Under the pieces are notes generated by a model. That model had not been told where the DNA came from, did not search any database, and was given only the letters and a program-made list of their open reading frames with translations. Of a stretch of DNA of 64,000 nt, positions 54,955 through 62,466 are shown piece by piece. Positions within the stretch are counted from its first letter, which is position 1; each line of letters begins with the position of its first letter. The stretch spans positions 92,501 to 156,500 of the forward strand of contig CATLHE010000002.1 in NCBI GenBank assembly GCA_949948895.1, given 5' to 3'. This DNA is from an uncultured Christensenella sp. GTDB lineage: Bacteria; Bacillota; Clostridia; Christensenellales; Pumilibacteraceae. The position numbers were made by a program, and so were the translations under genes.

Positions 54955-56265
54955 ATGTCGGGACTGCTCGAAAAAGTCGCCGCAAGGCTGGCTAAATACA
55001 GTGATAAAACCGTGGCGGTGGCGACGTCGGGCGGGCGCGATTCCGTGTGCCTTTTGCATGCTGTGATAAACTGCGGTACGATAGACAGATCGCGTATCGT
55101 CGCCGTTCACGTCAATCATAATCTTCGCGAGACGGCTAAGCGCGACGAAGATTTCGTGCGCGGGTTTTGCGAGCGGAACGGCGTAATATTTCGCGCGTAT
55201 AGCGTGGACGTTAAAAAGAACAGTTCGGAAAACGGGCTCACGATAGAGCAGGCGGCGCGTGAGCTCAGGTACGGCATATTCCGCGAGCTTATAAAGTCGG
55301 GCGCGACAGATATCGTATTAACGGCGCATCACGCGGCTGACAATGCCGAAAGCATACTCATGCATTTGTTCAGAGGAAGCGGGCTTGACGGGCTTCGCGT
55401 AATGAAAAGCACCGAGTTCGTCCGTCCGTTCATAGACGTTTATCCCGACGAATTGGACGAGTACGTGCGTGACAATTCGCTCGAATACGTGATGGACGAG
55501 ACTAATTCTGAAGACGACGCCGACCGTAATTTTTTACGGAACAACGTGATACCGTTGATAGAAAAACGCTATAAAGGCGCGATGCGCGCCGTGAACGCGC
55601 TGTCGCGCGAATGCGACTGCGTATGCGGAATGCTCGACGGAATGCTCGACGACGGGCTTATAACGCTTGACGGCGGCGCGGTCGTAATAGACGATAAAGC
55701 GTTTCAAAACCCCGCGCTTGCGGGGCGATACGTGCGCAAAGCTATGTCGCATTTCACATTGACGGACGCGACGCGCACCGTCATAGAGCGTGTGATAGGA
55801 CTTGCGTCGGCGCGTACGGGCGCTATCGCGGAACTTCCGTTCGGAGTAATAGCGGCGCGCGAGTACGGAAGCGTAGCTCTGTATATACCGCGTGAAAGCT
55901 TTGTAGGAGAGATACCGCTCGACGTCGGCGCGAACTTTATAGACGGCTTGGCTGTAGACGTTGCGCCGAGTAAATGCGATCATAAGCGCGCGCCGCGCGG
56001 CAGTCTTATCGACCTTGGTGTCGTCGACGGCGCGGTGATAAGGTTCAGGCGCGACGGCGATATGTTCACGCCGTTCGGCGGCGGCAGAAAAAAACTAAAA
56101 CAGTTTTTTATAGATCGCAAGATCCCGTCGCGGCTGAGAGACCGTATCCCGCTCGTATGCAAAGGCGGCGAGGTGCTGTGCGTCGTTGGTATAGAGATTT
56201 CGGACTCGGTCAAGATCACCGAGAACACGGCACGCGCGGCGACCGTCACTATGCGTTGGATATAA
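54955..56265 (+). CDS. tilS: tRNA(Ile)-lysidine synthase
   Basis: Modifies C34 of tRNA(Ile) CAU to lysidine, which changes both its decoding and charging identity; essential in bacteria. The 436-residue protein has the PP-loop ATPase motif SGGRDS (residues 25-30), VHVNHNLRE, TAHHAADNAES, the NDR-type segment around DRNFLRNNVIP, and a C-terminal TilS domain with GGRKKLKQFFIDRKIP. The start is fixed by the promoter: ATG 54955 lies where transcription should begin, while in-frame starts further upstream fall before it. It leads the transcript tilS-hpt-methyltransferase-rsmI, the usual Bacillota order for the first two. Confidence 0.95.
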   Translation: MSGLLEKVAARLAKYSDKTVAVATSGGRDSVCLLHAVINCGTIDRSRIVAVHVNHNLRETAKRDEDFVRGFCERNGVIFRAYSVDVKKNSSENGLTIEQAARELRYGIFRELIKSGATDIVLTAHHAADNAESILMHLFRGSGLDGLRVMKSTEFVRPFIDVYPDELDEYVRDNSLEYVMDETNSEDDADRNFLRNNVIPLIEKRYKGAMRAVNALSRECDCVCGMLDGMLDDGLITLDGGAVVIDDKAFQNPALAGRYVRKAMSHFTLTDATRTVIERVIGLASARTGAIAELPFGVIAAREYGSVALYIPRESFVGEIPLDVGANFIDGLAVDVAPSKCDHKRAPRGSLIDLGVVDGAVIRFRRDGDMFTPFGGGRKKLKQFFIDRKIPSRLRDRIPLVCKGGEVLCVVGIEISDSVKITENTARAATVTMRWI

Positions 56266-56284
56266 ACCACGGAGGTTATTACAT

Positions 56285-56788
56285 ATGAAACTCGGGCAAC
56301 AATTTCTTTCGGGCGAGCAGATCCGCGCGCGGGCAAAAGAGCTCGCGGCAGAGATCGACAAGGCGTATGCGGGCAGCGCTCAACCGCTTGTATGCGTGTG
56401 CGTTTTGCGCGGCGCGGCAATATTCTACTGCGACGTTATCAAGCACTTAAAGAGCGAGATACGTTGCGAGTTTGTTTCGGTGCGGTCGTACGATGGCATG
56501 AAAGCCTGCGAGCCCGTGCTCATTCAGGACACCGCCATACAAAAGGGCGCGCACGTTTTGGTCATAGAGGACATTGTCGATACCGGCGCGACTGCGGCGC
56601 TCATGAAAAAGCGGTTCTTGGCGCAGGGCGCGGCGTCGGTCAAGATGTGCTCCATGCTCGGGCGCAAAGACGGCGTTGCCGATTGGATAGCGTATGTTAT
56701 CGATACCGATAAATTCTTTGTCGGGTACGGACTCGACTATAACCAAAAAATGCGCAATATCGACGGGATATACGAACTCATACCGTGA
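56285..56788 (+). CDS. hpt: Hypoxanthine(-guanine) phosphoribosyltransferase
   Basis: Salvages hypoxanthine and guanine to IMP and GMP. The 167-residue protein has the PRPP loop VIEDIVDTGATAA (about residues 92-104), the VLRGAAIFYCDVIKHL segment and the C-terminal YGLDYNQKMRNIDGIY signature. GGAGG at 56271-56275 gives a proper ribosome site, unlike leaderless tilS. Its stop overlaps the GTG of the next gene. Coupling with tilS is typical across Bacillota. Confidence 0.95.
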   Translation: MKLGQQFLSGEQIRARAKELAAEIDKAYAGSAQPLVCVCVLRGAAIFYCDVIKHLKSEIRCEFVSVRSYDGMKACEPVLIQDTAIQKGAHVLVIEDIVDTGATAALMKKRFLAQGAASVKMCSMLGRKDGVADWIAYVIDTDKFFVGYGLDYNQKMRNIDGIYELIP

Positions 56789-57477
56789 TAGGCGACGGGA
56801 TAACGCCTATATGCGCGACCGCCGCGGAAATACGCGACGGCGAAGTTTTCGAGCCGCTCGGCGACGGTTACGGCATATTACAGCGAAAAGACTGTTACCG
56901 TTTCGGCGGCGACGCGGTCATGCTCGCTAAGTTCGCCGCCCAATATTTGCGCAAGGATAAAGCCGTGTTCGATCTGTGCTCGGGCTGCGGCATTATAGGA
57001 ATGCTCCTCGCGATAGAAACGGGCGCGCGCGTTTTCGGCGCGGAGCTCGATAAAACGCTTTTCGATATGAGTAGCCGTTCGGCAAAGCTTAACGGGCTCG
57101 ACGGCGTGAGGTTTTATAACGCCGACGTTCGTGAGCTCGAAAACGAAGCGTTTACGCGGCGGGCTTTCGACGCCGTCGTTTGCAATCCGCCGTTTTTCAA
57201 AGCGCAGTCCAAAAGCCGCGCCGTCGCGCCGACTGCAAACAGCGAACTTTCCGTCGCGTTTTGCGATATAGTAAAGGCGGCGGAGTATTTATTAAAGCCG
57301 AACGGCGAATTTTTCGTAGTGCATACGGCGTCGCGGCTGGACGAGATAGTTTGCGCCGTGACGGATGCGGGGCTTACGCCCAAAGTTCTTGCGGTAAACT
57401 CCAACGGCAAGACTTTCATGCTGAGGTGCGTCCTCGGCGGCAAGCGCGGACTGACCGTAAAAGTTGTGGGTAATTGA
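56785..57477 (+). CDS. tRNA1(Val) A37 N6-methyltransferase-like (TrmN6/YabB type)
   Basis: A 230-residue SAM-dependent methyltransferase. LCSGCGIIGMLLAIETGA is motif I for SAM binding, and NPPFF (about residues 133-137) is the N6-adenine catalytic motif. In this family a gene directly before rsmI is normal (as in yabB-yabC operons). The GTG start overlaps the hpt stop (GTGA). Substrate inferred from family and context; other N6-adenine RNA targets are possible. Confidence 0.85.
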   Translation: MIGDGITPICATAAEIRDGEVFEPLGDGYGILQRKDCYRFGGDAVMLAKFAAQYLRKDKAVFDLCSGCGIIGMLLAIETGARVFGAELDKTLFDMSSRSAKLNGLDGVRFYNADVRELENEAFTRRAFDAVVCNPPFFKAQSKSRAVAPTANSELSVAFCDIVKAAEYLLKPNGEFFVVHTASRLDEIVCAVTDAGLTPKVLAVNSNGKTFMLRCVLGGKRGLTVKVVGN

Positions 57478-57478
57478 C

Positions 57479-58309
57479 ATGTTGTATATTGTTGCTACGC
57501 CGATAGGCAATCTCGACGAGATCACTTTGCGCGCCGTAGAGGTGCTCAAAAGCGTCGATCTTATCGCGGCGGAAGATACGCGGCACACCGCGTTGTTGCT
57601 GAATAAATACGGGATCGAGACGCGTACAGTCGCTTATCATAAGTTCAACGAGAGAAAATCGGTAGATACGCTCGTCGAGTTTTTAAAAAGCGGAAAATCG
57701 GTCGCGGTGGTGTCCGACGCAGGCATGCCTACAGTGTCCGATCCCGGGCATATCCTCATCGACGCGGCTATAGAAAACGGAATAGAGTTCACGGTGGTGA
57801 GCGGCGCGTGCGCGGCGATAAACGCGCTCGTGCTTTCGGGGCTTTCGACGCGCAGTTTTGCAGTGCTCGGATTTTTGCCCGAGCGCAATATTGATAGGCG
57901 GCGTTACGTAGAGCCTTACAAAAACCTGCCGTGCACGCTCGTATTTTACAGTTCGGTGCACGACATAAAGAAAGATCTCGCGTTCTTTTACGAAGTTTTC
58001 GGCGCGCGCAAAGCTTCGGTGTGCCGCGAGATGACCAAAATGTTCGAGACGGTGACGCGCGGCGTGCTCGGCGATATGCCCGACATAGTCGAAAAGGGCG
58101 AGTTTGCGGTGGTGATAGAAGGCGCGTCCGATAGTGCGTCCGAGCTCAACGCGCTTACGGTTGAAGAGCATATAAGACATTATACCGACGGCGGGCTTGA
58201 CGAAAAAGAAGCGGTCAAGCGCGTGGCGTCGGATAGGCGCGTGCAAAAGAACGAGATATATAAAGTTGCGGTGGAAATGAAAAACCGCCGCGGCAACGAT
58301 AACGCTTGA
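57479..58309 (+). CDS. rsmI: 16S rRNA (cytidine-2'-O)-methyltransferase
   Basis: 2'-O-methylates C1402 of 16S rRNA in the decoding centre. The 276-residue protein starts MLYIVATPIGNLDEITLRA, contains LIAAEDTRHTALLLNKYGI and VVSDAGMPTVSDPGHILI, and ends in a small C-terminal helical domain. Its ATG is one base after the stop of the methyltransferase gene (TGACATG), so translation is coupled; an in-frame TTG 15 nt upstream is unlikely. Confidence 0.95.
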   Translation: MLYIVATPIGNLDEITLRAVEVLKSVDLIAAEDTRHTALLLNKYGIETRTVAYHKFNERKSVDTLVEFLKSGKSVAVVSDAGMPTVSDPGHILIDAAIENGIEFTVVSGACAAINALVLSGLSTRSFAVLGFLPERNIDRRRYVEPYKNLPCTLVFYSSVHDIKKDLAFFYEVFGARKASVCREMTKMFETVTRGVLGDMPDIVEKGEFAVVIEGASDSASELNALTVEEHIRHYTDGGLDEKEAVKRVASDRRVQKNEIYKVAVEMKNRRGNDNA

Positions 58310-58334
58310 TTTTGAGCGGGTATGGGTGTATAAT
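58306..58334 (+). promoter_or_regulatory. Promoter of dnaA, predicted leaderless
   Basis: TTGATT (58306-58311, overlapping the rsmI stop), 17 bp, TATAAT (58329-58334). The ATG at 58343 is 8 nt downstream with no ribosome site. Confidence 0.78.
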
Positions 58335-58342
58335 TATCGTAT

Positions 58343-59686
58343 ATGAAGAGTACTGAAACCGTATGGAACGAAATGCTGTCGATACTCGAAGTGGAGATCA
58401 ACTCGCTCGGGTTTGACGTTTGGATAAGACCGCTGCGCCCGCTCATGACGGACGGCGACAGCCTTGTTTTGCGCGCGCCCACTTCCACGTTCAAGAGCGA
58501 AGTGACGGCGCGGTATATGCCGTTTTTGAAAGAGGCGCTACGCGGTATAGACGGCGCGCCTAGCGAGATATCCATTATCGCGACCGACGAGCTCGACGAA
58601 AAGACCAAGGTCGAGGTCGAGCATAAAGAACCGGAGAAAAAGCCCGAAGTCATAGAGAAAAACACGATCAATCCCAAGTATAACTTTGAAAGTTTCGTCG
58701 TCGGCGGTTGCAACCGCTTGGCGTATGCGGCGGCTCAAGCCGTTGCCGAAAACCCCGGGGAAGTGTACAACCCGCTATTTATTTACGGCGGGGTTGGCTT
58801 GGGCAAAACGCATATAATGCAAGCCATAGGCAACGCCGTGAGAATGTCGATGACCAATCTCAAAGTGCTGTACGTTTCGTCCGATACTTTCATCAACGAG
58901 TTTATCGAATCGATACGCACGGCAAAAGGCGCTAACCAAACGTTTCGGGATAAGTACCGCGGCGTCGATCTTCTCATGATAGACGACGTGCAGTTCATCA
59001 GTAAAAAGCCGTCCACTCAGGACGAGATATTCCACACGTTCGAAGCGCTGAGGAGTGCGGGCAAGCAAATGGTGTTTGCGTCCGACCGCCCGCCTCAGGA
59101 CATTCCCGACCTCGACAGTCGCGTTCGGTCGAGGTTTGCGTCAAGTCTCGTCGTGGATATCCAACCGCCCGATCTCGAAACGCGTATAGCTATTCTTCAA
59201 AAAAAGGCGCAGGACGCAAAAGTCAATATCCAAGACAGCGCGCTCGAATTTATTGCCGAGCACGTGCCGGGGAATATAAGAGAAATGGAGGGCGTTCTCA
59301 CTAAGGTGATATTCCTCGCAAAGCTCTCCGAACGCAAGATCGACTTGTCGGTTTGCCGCGAAGCGCTCAACGATTACCGCGTACAGACCTGCGACGAGAT
59401 AACCGCCGACGAGATAATCGATTGCACTTGCAGATACTTTAACGTGTCTAAGGACGACGTGGTAGGCAAAAAGAAAAACAAAGAGGTCGTCGAACCGCGC
59501 CAGATAGCCATATACCTGATAAACGATCTCATGACGCTGCCGCTCACTTCCATAGGGCAGATATTCGGCGGGCGCGAGCATACGACCGTCATGCACGCGC
59601 GTGATAAGATATCCGCGGCGGTCGCGGCGGATACGAAGATACGCACGGCGGTCAACGACATAAAAGCGATGGTGCTCAGAAAATGA
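58343..59686 (+). CDS. dnaA: Chromosomal replication initiator DnaA
   Basis: Binds DnaA boxes at oriC and opens the origin. The 447-residue protein has the N-terminal domain I (about 1-80), a charged linker, the AAA+ core with Walker A GGVGLGKTH (about 149-157) and Walker B LLMIDDVQF (about 211-219), and the C-terminal box-binding signature GGREHTTVMHA (about 409-419). It is not followed by dnaN or recF, and no consensus TTATCCACA box was seen in the flanking intergenic gaps, so the origin is probably elsewhere. Its own promoter implies a leaderless mRNA. Confidence 0.96.
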   Translation: MKSTETVWNEMLSILEVEINSLGFDVWIRPLRPLMTDGDSLVLRAPTSTFKSEVTARYMPFLKEALRGIDGAPSEISIIATDELDEKTKVEVEHKEPEKKPEVIEKNTINPKYNFESFVVGGCNRLAYAAAQAVAENPGEVYNPLFIYGGVGLGKTHIMQAIGNAVRMSMTNLKVLYVSSDTFINEFIESIRTAKGANQTFRDKYRGVDLLMIDDVQFISKKPSTQDEIFHTFEALRSAGKQMVFASDRPPQDIPDLDSRVRSRFASSLVVDIQPPDLETRIAILQKKAQDAKVNIQDSALEFIAEHVPGNIREMEGVLTKVIFLAKLSERKIDLSVCREALNDYRVQTCDEITADEIIDCTCRYFNVSKDDVVGKKKNKEVVEPRQIAIYLINDLMTLPLTSIGQIFGGREHTTVMHARDKISAAVAADTKIRTAVNDIKAMVLRK

Positions 59687-59708
59687 CGCAATACGTCGCG
59701 TTTTTGCG

Positions 59709-59737
59709 TTGACATAACATAGGATTTATAGTAGAAT
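59709..59737 (+). promoter_or_regulatory. Promoter of the DUF1934-like gene, predicted leaderless
   Basis: TTGACA (59709-59714), 17 bp, TAGAAT (59732-59737), 6 nt to the ATG at 59744. Confidence 0.8.
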
Positions 59738-59743
59738 ATTCAC

Positions 59744-60151
59744 ATGGACAGTGCGGATAACCCAAATTGTAAGTCGCCCGTCGCGGTAACCGTCGCGTCG
59801 GATCAAGAACCCGTCGAGTGCAACGGCAGTCTTGCCGTTACGGACGGTGGGTTTGTTTTGGAGTTTTCCGCAGGAGATAACGTTTATACCGTTATGCGCG
59901 AAAATGACCGTACCCGTATCAAAGCGGCGGGTATTTTGTCATACGAACTCGGTTTCGGGTGCGAGAGCGATACGACGGTCGTTACGCCCATGGGTAGTAT
60001 ACAATTATCGGTCGCGCCGATAGCCTGCGCCGTTTCGGAAACGACAGACGGCATAGATTTGGAGTTTTCTTACAAACTGAAAGCGGGCGATACCGAACAT
60101 TTACGCAACGTTAAAGTTACAGCGCGGTATCTCGCGCAAAATCATAATTGA
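59744..60151 (+). CDS. DUF1934-like beta-barrel protein
   Basis: A 135-residue cytosolic protein, all-beta in appearance: YTVMRENDRTRIKAAGILSY, TVVTPMGSIQLSVAP, and a final repeated strand pattern ending DLEFSYKLKAGDTEHLRNVK. These match the pattern of DUF1934 (YwiB-like calycin-type barrels), proteins of unknown function often near housekeeping genes in Bacillota. No ribosome site; predicted leaderless. An MBL hydrolase gene follows 7 bp later. Confidence 0.65.
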   Translation: MDSADNPNCKSPVAVTVASDQEPVECNGSLAVTDGGFVLEFSAGDNVYTVMRENDRTRIKAAGILSYELGFGCESDTTVVTPMGSIQLSVAPIACAVSETTDGIDLEFSYKLKAGDTEHLRNVKVTARYLAQNHN

Positions 60152-60158
60152 GGTTGAA

Positions 60159-60812
60159 ATGAAGATCAAGTATTTGGGACACTCGTCATTCCTGCTTACC
60201 GAGAGTACGGGTACTCGCGTATTGACCGATCCGTACGATCCCGAGTTTGTCGGTTACGATTATGTGCCGCCGAGCGCCGAGATAGTAACGGTCTCGCACG
60301 ACCATGCCGATCACGGCTATATAAAGGGCGTGGGCGAGTACGACGCGGTATATCGCGAGCCCGGTAAATTCGAGTATAAAGGTATACATATAACAGGCGA
60401 GCCGTCATTCCACGACGATTGCGAAGGCGCTAAGCGCGGCAAGAACGTGGCGTTCAAGTTCCGTATGGACGGCGTAAACGTCTGTCATCTCGGCGACATA
60501 GGTGAGCCGTGCTCGCCAGAGCTTATAGAGCGGCTTTTGCCCGTGAACGTGCTATTGATCCCCGTCGGCGGCAATTACACTATAGACGCGGAACAAGCCA
60601 AAGAATACGTAGACAGGCTCATGCCCGACATAGTCATACCCATGCACTACAAACTCAAACACTGCGAGCTCGATATAGACAAGGTCGAGCCTTTCCTCAG
60701 ACTGTTCGATGACGAATACGTAGAAGAAGACGTGGGAGAGTTGGAGCTCGACCGCAACGACTTTAACGAGAGCATCAAAGCGACGCGCGTCGTTGTAATG
60801 GAAAAAGAGTAA
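60159..60812 (+). CDS. Metallo-beta-lactamase fold hydrolase, UPF0173/UlaG-like
   Basis: A 217-residue metal-dependent hydrolase. It opens with MKIKYLGHSSFLL, has the metal motif SHDHADHG (about residues 47-54), HLGDIGEP and a late IPMHYK histidine, the order seen in the UlaG/UPF0173 (Lactamase_B_3) branch. The substrate is unknown; no ascorbate genes are near. GAGG precedes the ATG, only 7 bp after the DUF1934-like gene, so the two form one transcript. Confidence 0.82.
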   Translation: MKIKYLGHSSFLLTESTGTRVLTDPYDPEFVGYDYVPPSAEIVTVSHDHADHGYIKGVGEYDAVYREPGKFEYKGIHITGEPSFHDDCEGAKRGKNVAFKFRMDGVNVCHLGDIGEPCSPELIERLLPVNVLLIPVGGNYTIDAEQAKEYVDRLMPDIVIPMHYKLKHCELDIDKVEPFLRLFDDEYVEEDVGELELDRNDFNESIKATRVVVMEKE

Positions 60813-60913
60813 TAGAACGTTTTGAACCTTACGATATAGACTAATATTCAAATTACTTTGATTTATTTGCGTGAGCGCATAAATAAGTCTTTTATAAAAG
60901 GCCCGAAAAATGC

Positions 60914-60942
60914 TTGTCAAAATAAAACAGTCATGATATAAT
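60914..60942 (+). promoter_or_regulatory. Promoter of rpsF-ssb-rpsR
   Basis: TTGTCA (60914-60919), 17 bp, extended -10 TGATATAAT (TATAAT 60937-60942). The leader is about 75 nt. Confidence 0.8.
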
Positions 60943-60983
60943 CAATAAACGCGGTAAAATTTTTTAATGCCGCGGATTTCCTT

Positions 60984-61010
60984 ACCTACCGCAAGGTAGG
61001 TCGCAAGACC
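60984..61010 (+). promoter_or_regulatory. Tandem GCAA-tetraloop hairpins in the rpsF leader
   Basis: ACCTACC-GCAA-GGTAGGT (60984-61001) is a perfect 7-bp hairpin; GGTC-GCAA-GACC (60999-61010) is a second one sharing three bases with the first, just before the AAGGAGG site. It is a candidate binding element for S6:S18 feedback, as known for rpsF leaders, but the family consensus was not verified. Confidence 0.5.
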
Positions 61011-61023
61011 GCAAGGAGGTTTT

Positions 61024-61314
61024 ATGAACAATTACGAGATCCTTTACATCTTGTCCGACAAACAAGAGCCGGAAGCGCGTACCGCTCTGGTGGAAAAGTT
61101 CAAGACGCTTGTTTTGCCCTACGGCGAAGCTACCGTCGAGGAAAAAGGCTCCAAAAAGCTCGCTTACCCCATTCAGACCAAGATTTCGGGCAAGCACTTT
61201 ACGGGCTACTACGTCCTCATGAAGTTTGTCGCGCCGCCCGAGATACCGGCGGAGATCGAGCGCCAAATGCGCATCAGCGACGACATCCTTCGTTTCATGA
61301 TCGAGAGGGTGTAG
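61024..61314 (+). CDS. rpsF: 30S ribosomal protein S6
   Basis: Binds 16S rRNA with S18 in the platform of the small subunit. The 96-residue protein starts MNNYEILYILSDKQEPEA and has the conserved KKLAYPIQTKISGKHFTGYY region. A strong AAGGAGG site precedes the ATG. It heads the classic rpsF-ssb-rpsR operon and probably takes part in autoregulation through the leader hairpins. Confidence 0.97.
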   Translation: MNNYEILYILSDKQEPEARTALVEKFKTLVLPYGEATVEEKGSKKLAYPIQTKISGKHFTGYYVLMKFVAPPEIPAEIERQMRISDDILRFMIERV

Positions 61315-61315
61315 C

Positions 61316-61735
61316 ATGAACAAGATCATTCTCATCGGCAATCTTACACGCGACCCCGAGACGGGCTCGACGCAAGGCGGCGTTAATTTTACGCGTTTCA
61401 CCATTGCGGTCAACCGTCCGTTCACCAATGCGCAGGGCGAGCGCGTAGCCGATTACTTTGACGTTATCTGCTGGCGTATGCTTGCGGATCGCTGTGCAAA
61501 GTATCTTTTCAAGGGCAGTAAAGTCGGTATTTCCGGCTCCGTCCAACGCCGTCAGTACGAGGACCGCGACGGTATCAAGCGCACAAGTTTCGACGTTGTC
61601 GCCGACGAAGTGGAGTTCCTCACGCCCAAAACAAGCAGCGCGCCGCGCGACGACAGCAGGGGCGGATACGTTCCCGAAGAACCGCACGGCATTTCCGATA
61701 TGCAGCCCGTCGATAGCGACGAACTGCCGTTCTAA
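61316..61735 (+). CDS. ssb: Single-stranded DNA-binding protein
   Basis: Coats single-stranded DNA in replication and repair. The 139-residue protein has the OB fold ([17 protein letters not shown], then [20 protein letters not shown], and [16 protein letters not shown]) and a short disordered tail ending DELPF, the acidic tip that recruits partners. It starts one base after the rpsF stop, so it is translationally coupled. Confidence 0.96.
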   Translation: MNKIILIGNLTRDPETGSTQGGVNFTRFTIAVNRPFTNAQGERVADYFDVICWRMLADRCAKYLFKGSKVGISGSVQRRQYEDRDGIKRTSFDVVADEVEFLTPKTSSAPRDDSRGGYVPEEPHGISDMQPVDSDELPF

Positions 61736-61755
61736 TCAATAAGGAGTTTTTTATC

Positions 61756-62034
61756 ATGGATAAGAATAAAAACAGCAGAAACAGAGCAAACGACGGCGAC
61801 GACAAGATCCGTCGCGGCAAGCGCCCCGCCAAAAAGCGCGTTTGTGAGTATTGCCAGGGTCATATCGACCACGTGGATTACAAAGACGCCGAGCGTCTCA
61901 AAAAGTACATTGCCGAAAACGGCAAGATACTTCCGCGCCGTGCTACCGGGCTTTGCGCCGAGCACCAGCGCGACGTGACGACCGCCGTAAAGCGTGCGCG
62001 CATCATGGCGCTTTTGCCGTTCCGCGGCGAATAA
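61756..62034 (+). CDS. rpsR: 30S ribosomal protein S18
   Basis: Partner of S6 on the 16S platform. The 92-residue protein has a basic N-terminus, the zinc-type CEYC pair (about residues 30-33) with a further cysteine and histidine in GLCAEHQ, and the conserved C-terminal [11 protein letters not shown]. The zinc-binding form is consistent with Bacillota or related lineages. AAGGAG precedes the ATG. It is the last gene of the operon. Confidence 0.96.
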   Translation: MDKNKNSRNRANDGDDKIRRGKRPAKKRVCEYCQGHIDHVDYKDAERLKKYIAENGKILPRRATGLCAEHQRDVTTAVKRARIMALLPFRGE

Positions 62035-62120
62035 TGCTAATTGCCGTAATATTGCAAATTCGATCGGTACGATATTAAATCTTACGGCAGAACGTCAATT
62101 TAATTTAATGCAAAACACTA

Positions 62121-62153
62121 AAAACCTTGCTGAGCTTATCGGCAAGGTTTTTA
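62121..62153. terminator. Terminator of rpsF-ssb-rpsR, bidirectional
   Basis: Perfect 10-bp stem AAAACCTTGC/GCAAGGTTTT with an 11-nt loop and flanking A and T runs; it can also end the convergent HTH gene. Confidence 0.85.
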
Positions 62154-62170
62154 CGTTAGACGATATATTT

Positions 62171-62371
62171 TTATTCTTCTACGCCAAGTAAAAAGTCGGT
62201 TGTTTCGTTAAAAAATCGAGCAAGAGTAATGATTGAAGAGGCGGTCGGTTCGGTCTTATTTAATTCCCATTTTGCTATTGCCGATTGGCTGATATGTGTT
62301 TTTTGCGCAAGCTCCATTTGACTAAGTCCCCTATATTCACGCAATTCTCTTAATCGTTCTCCGAATTTCAT
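62171..62371 (-). CDS. Small XRE-family HTH regulator
   Basis: A 66-residue Cro/C1-type regulator: FGERLRELREYRGLSQMELA, the recognition unit ISQSAIAKWELNKTEP and a final ARFFNETTDFLLG helix. It has no ribosome site, and the -10 ends 11 nt before the ATG, so its mRNA is leaderless or nearly so. It shares overlapping -35 boxes with the divergent lipoprotein gene, and a palindrome lies in the spacer of each promoter; it is very likely an autorepressor that also controls the lipoprotein. Confidence 0.88.
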   Translation of the reverse strand: MKFGERLRELREYRGLSQMELAQKTHISQSAIAKWELNKTEPTASSIITLARFFNETTDFLLGVEE

Positions 62372-62382
62372 ATTTATAGTAT

Positions 62383-62412
62383 ATAATATGTAAGTCTTTT
62401 AAGACTTGACAA
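62383..62412 (-). promoter_or_regulatory. Promoter of the small XRE gene
   Basis: On the minus strand TTGTCA (62407-62412), 18 bp, TATTAT (62383-62388). The spacer contains operator 1. Confidence 0.6.
62392..62407. promoter_or_regulatory. Operator 1, perfect palindrome
   Basis: AAGTCTTTTAAGACTT, a 16-bp palindrome inside the spacer of the XRE promoter. Confidence 0.75.
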
Positions 62413-62434
62413 GTCTTAAAAGACTTGATATAAT
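62406..62434 (+). promoter_or_regulatory. Consensus promoter of the surface lipoprotein gene
   Basis: TTGACA (62406-62411), 17 bp, TATAAT (62429-62434), both perfect. The -35 overlaps that of the divergent XRE promoter. Confidence 0.85.
62411..62426. promoter_or_regulatory. Operator 2, perfect palindrome
   Basis: AAGTCTTAAAAGACTT, the same half-sites as operator 1 with a different central pair, inside the spacer of the lipoprotein promoter. Centres are 19 bp apart. Confidence 0.75.
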
Positions 62435-62466
62435 TTTAAGCGTGAAAGAATTATTCGAGGTGGATT

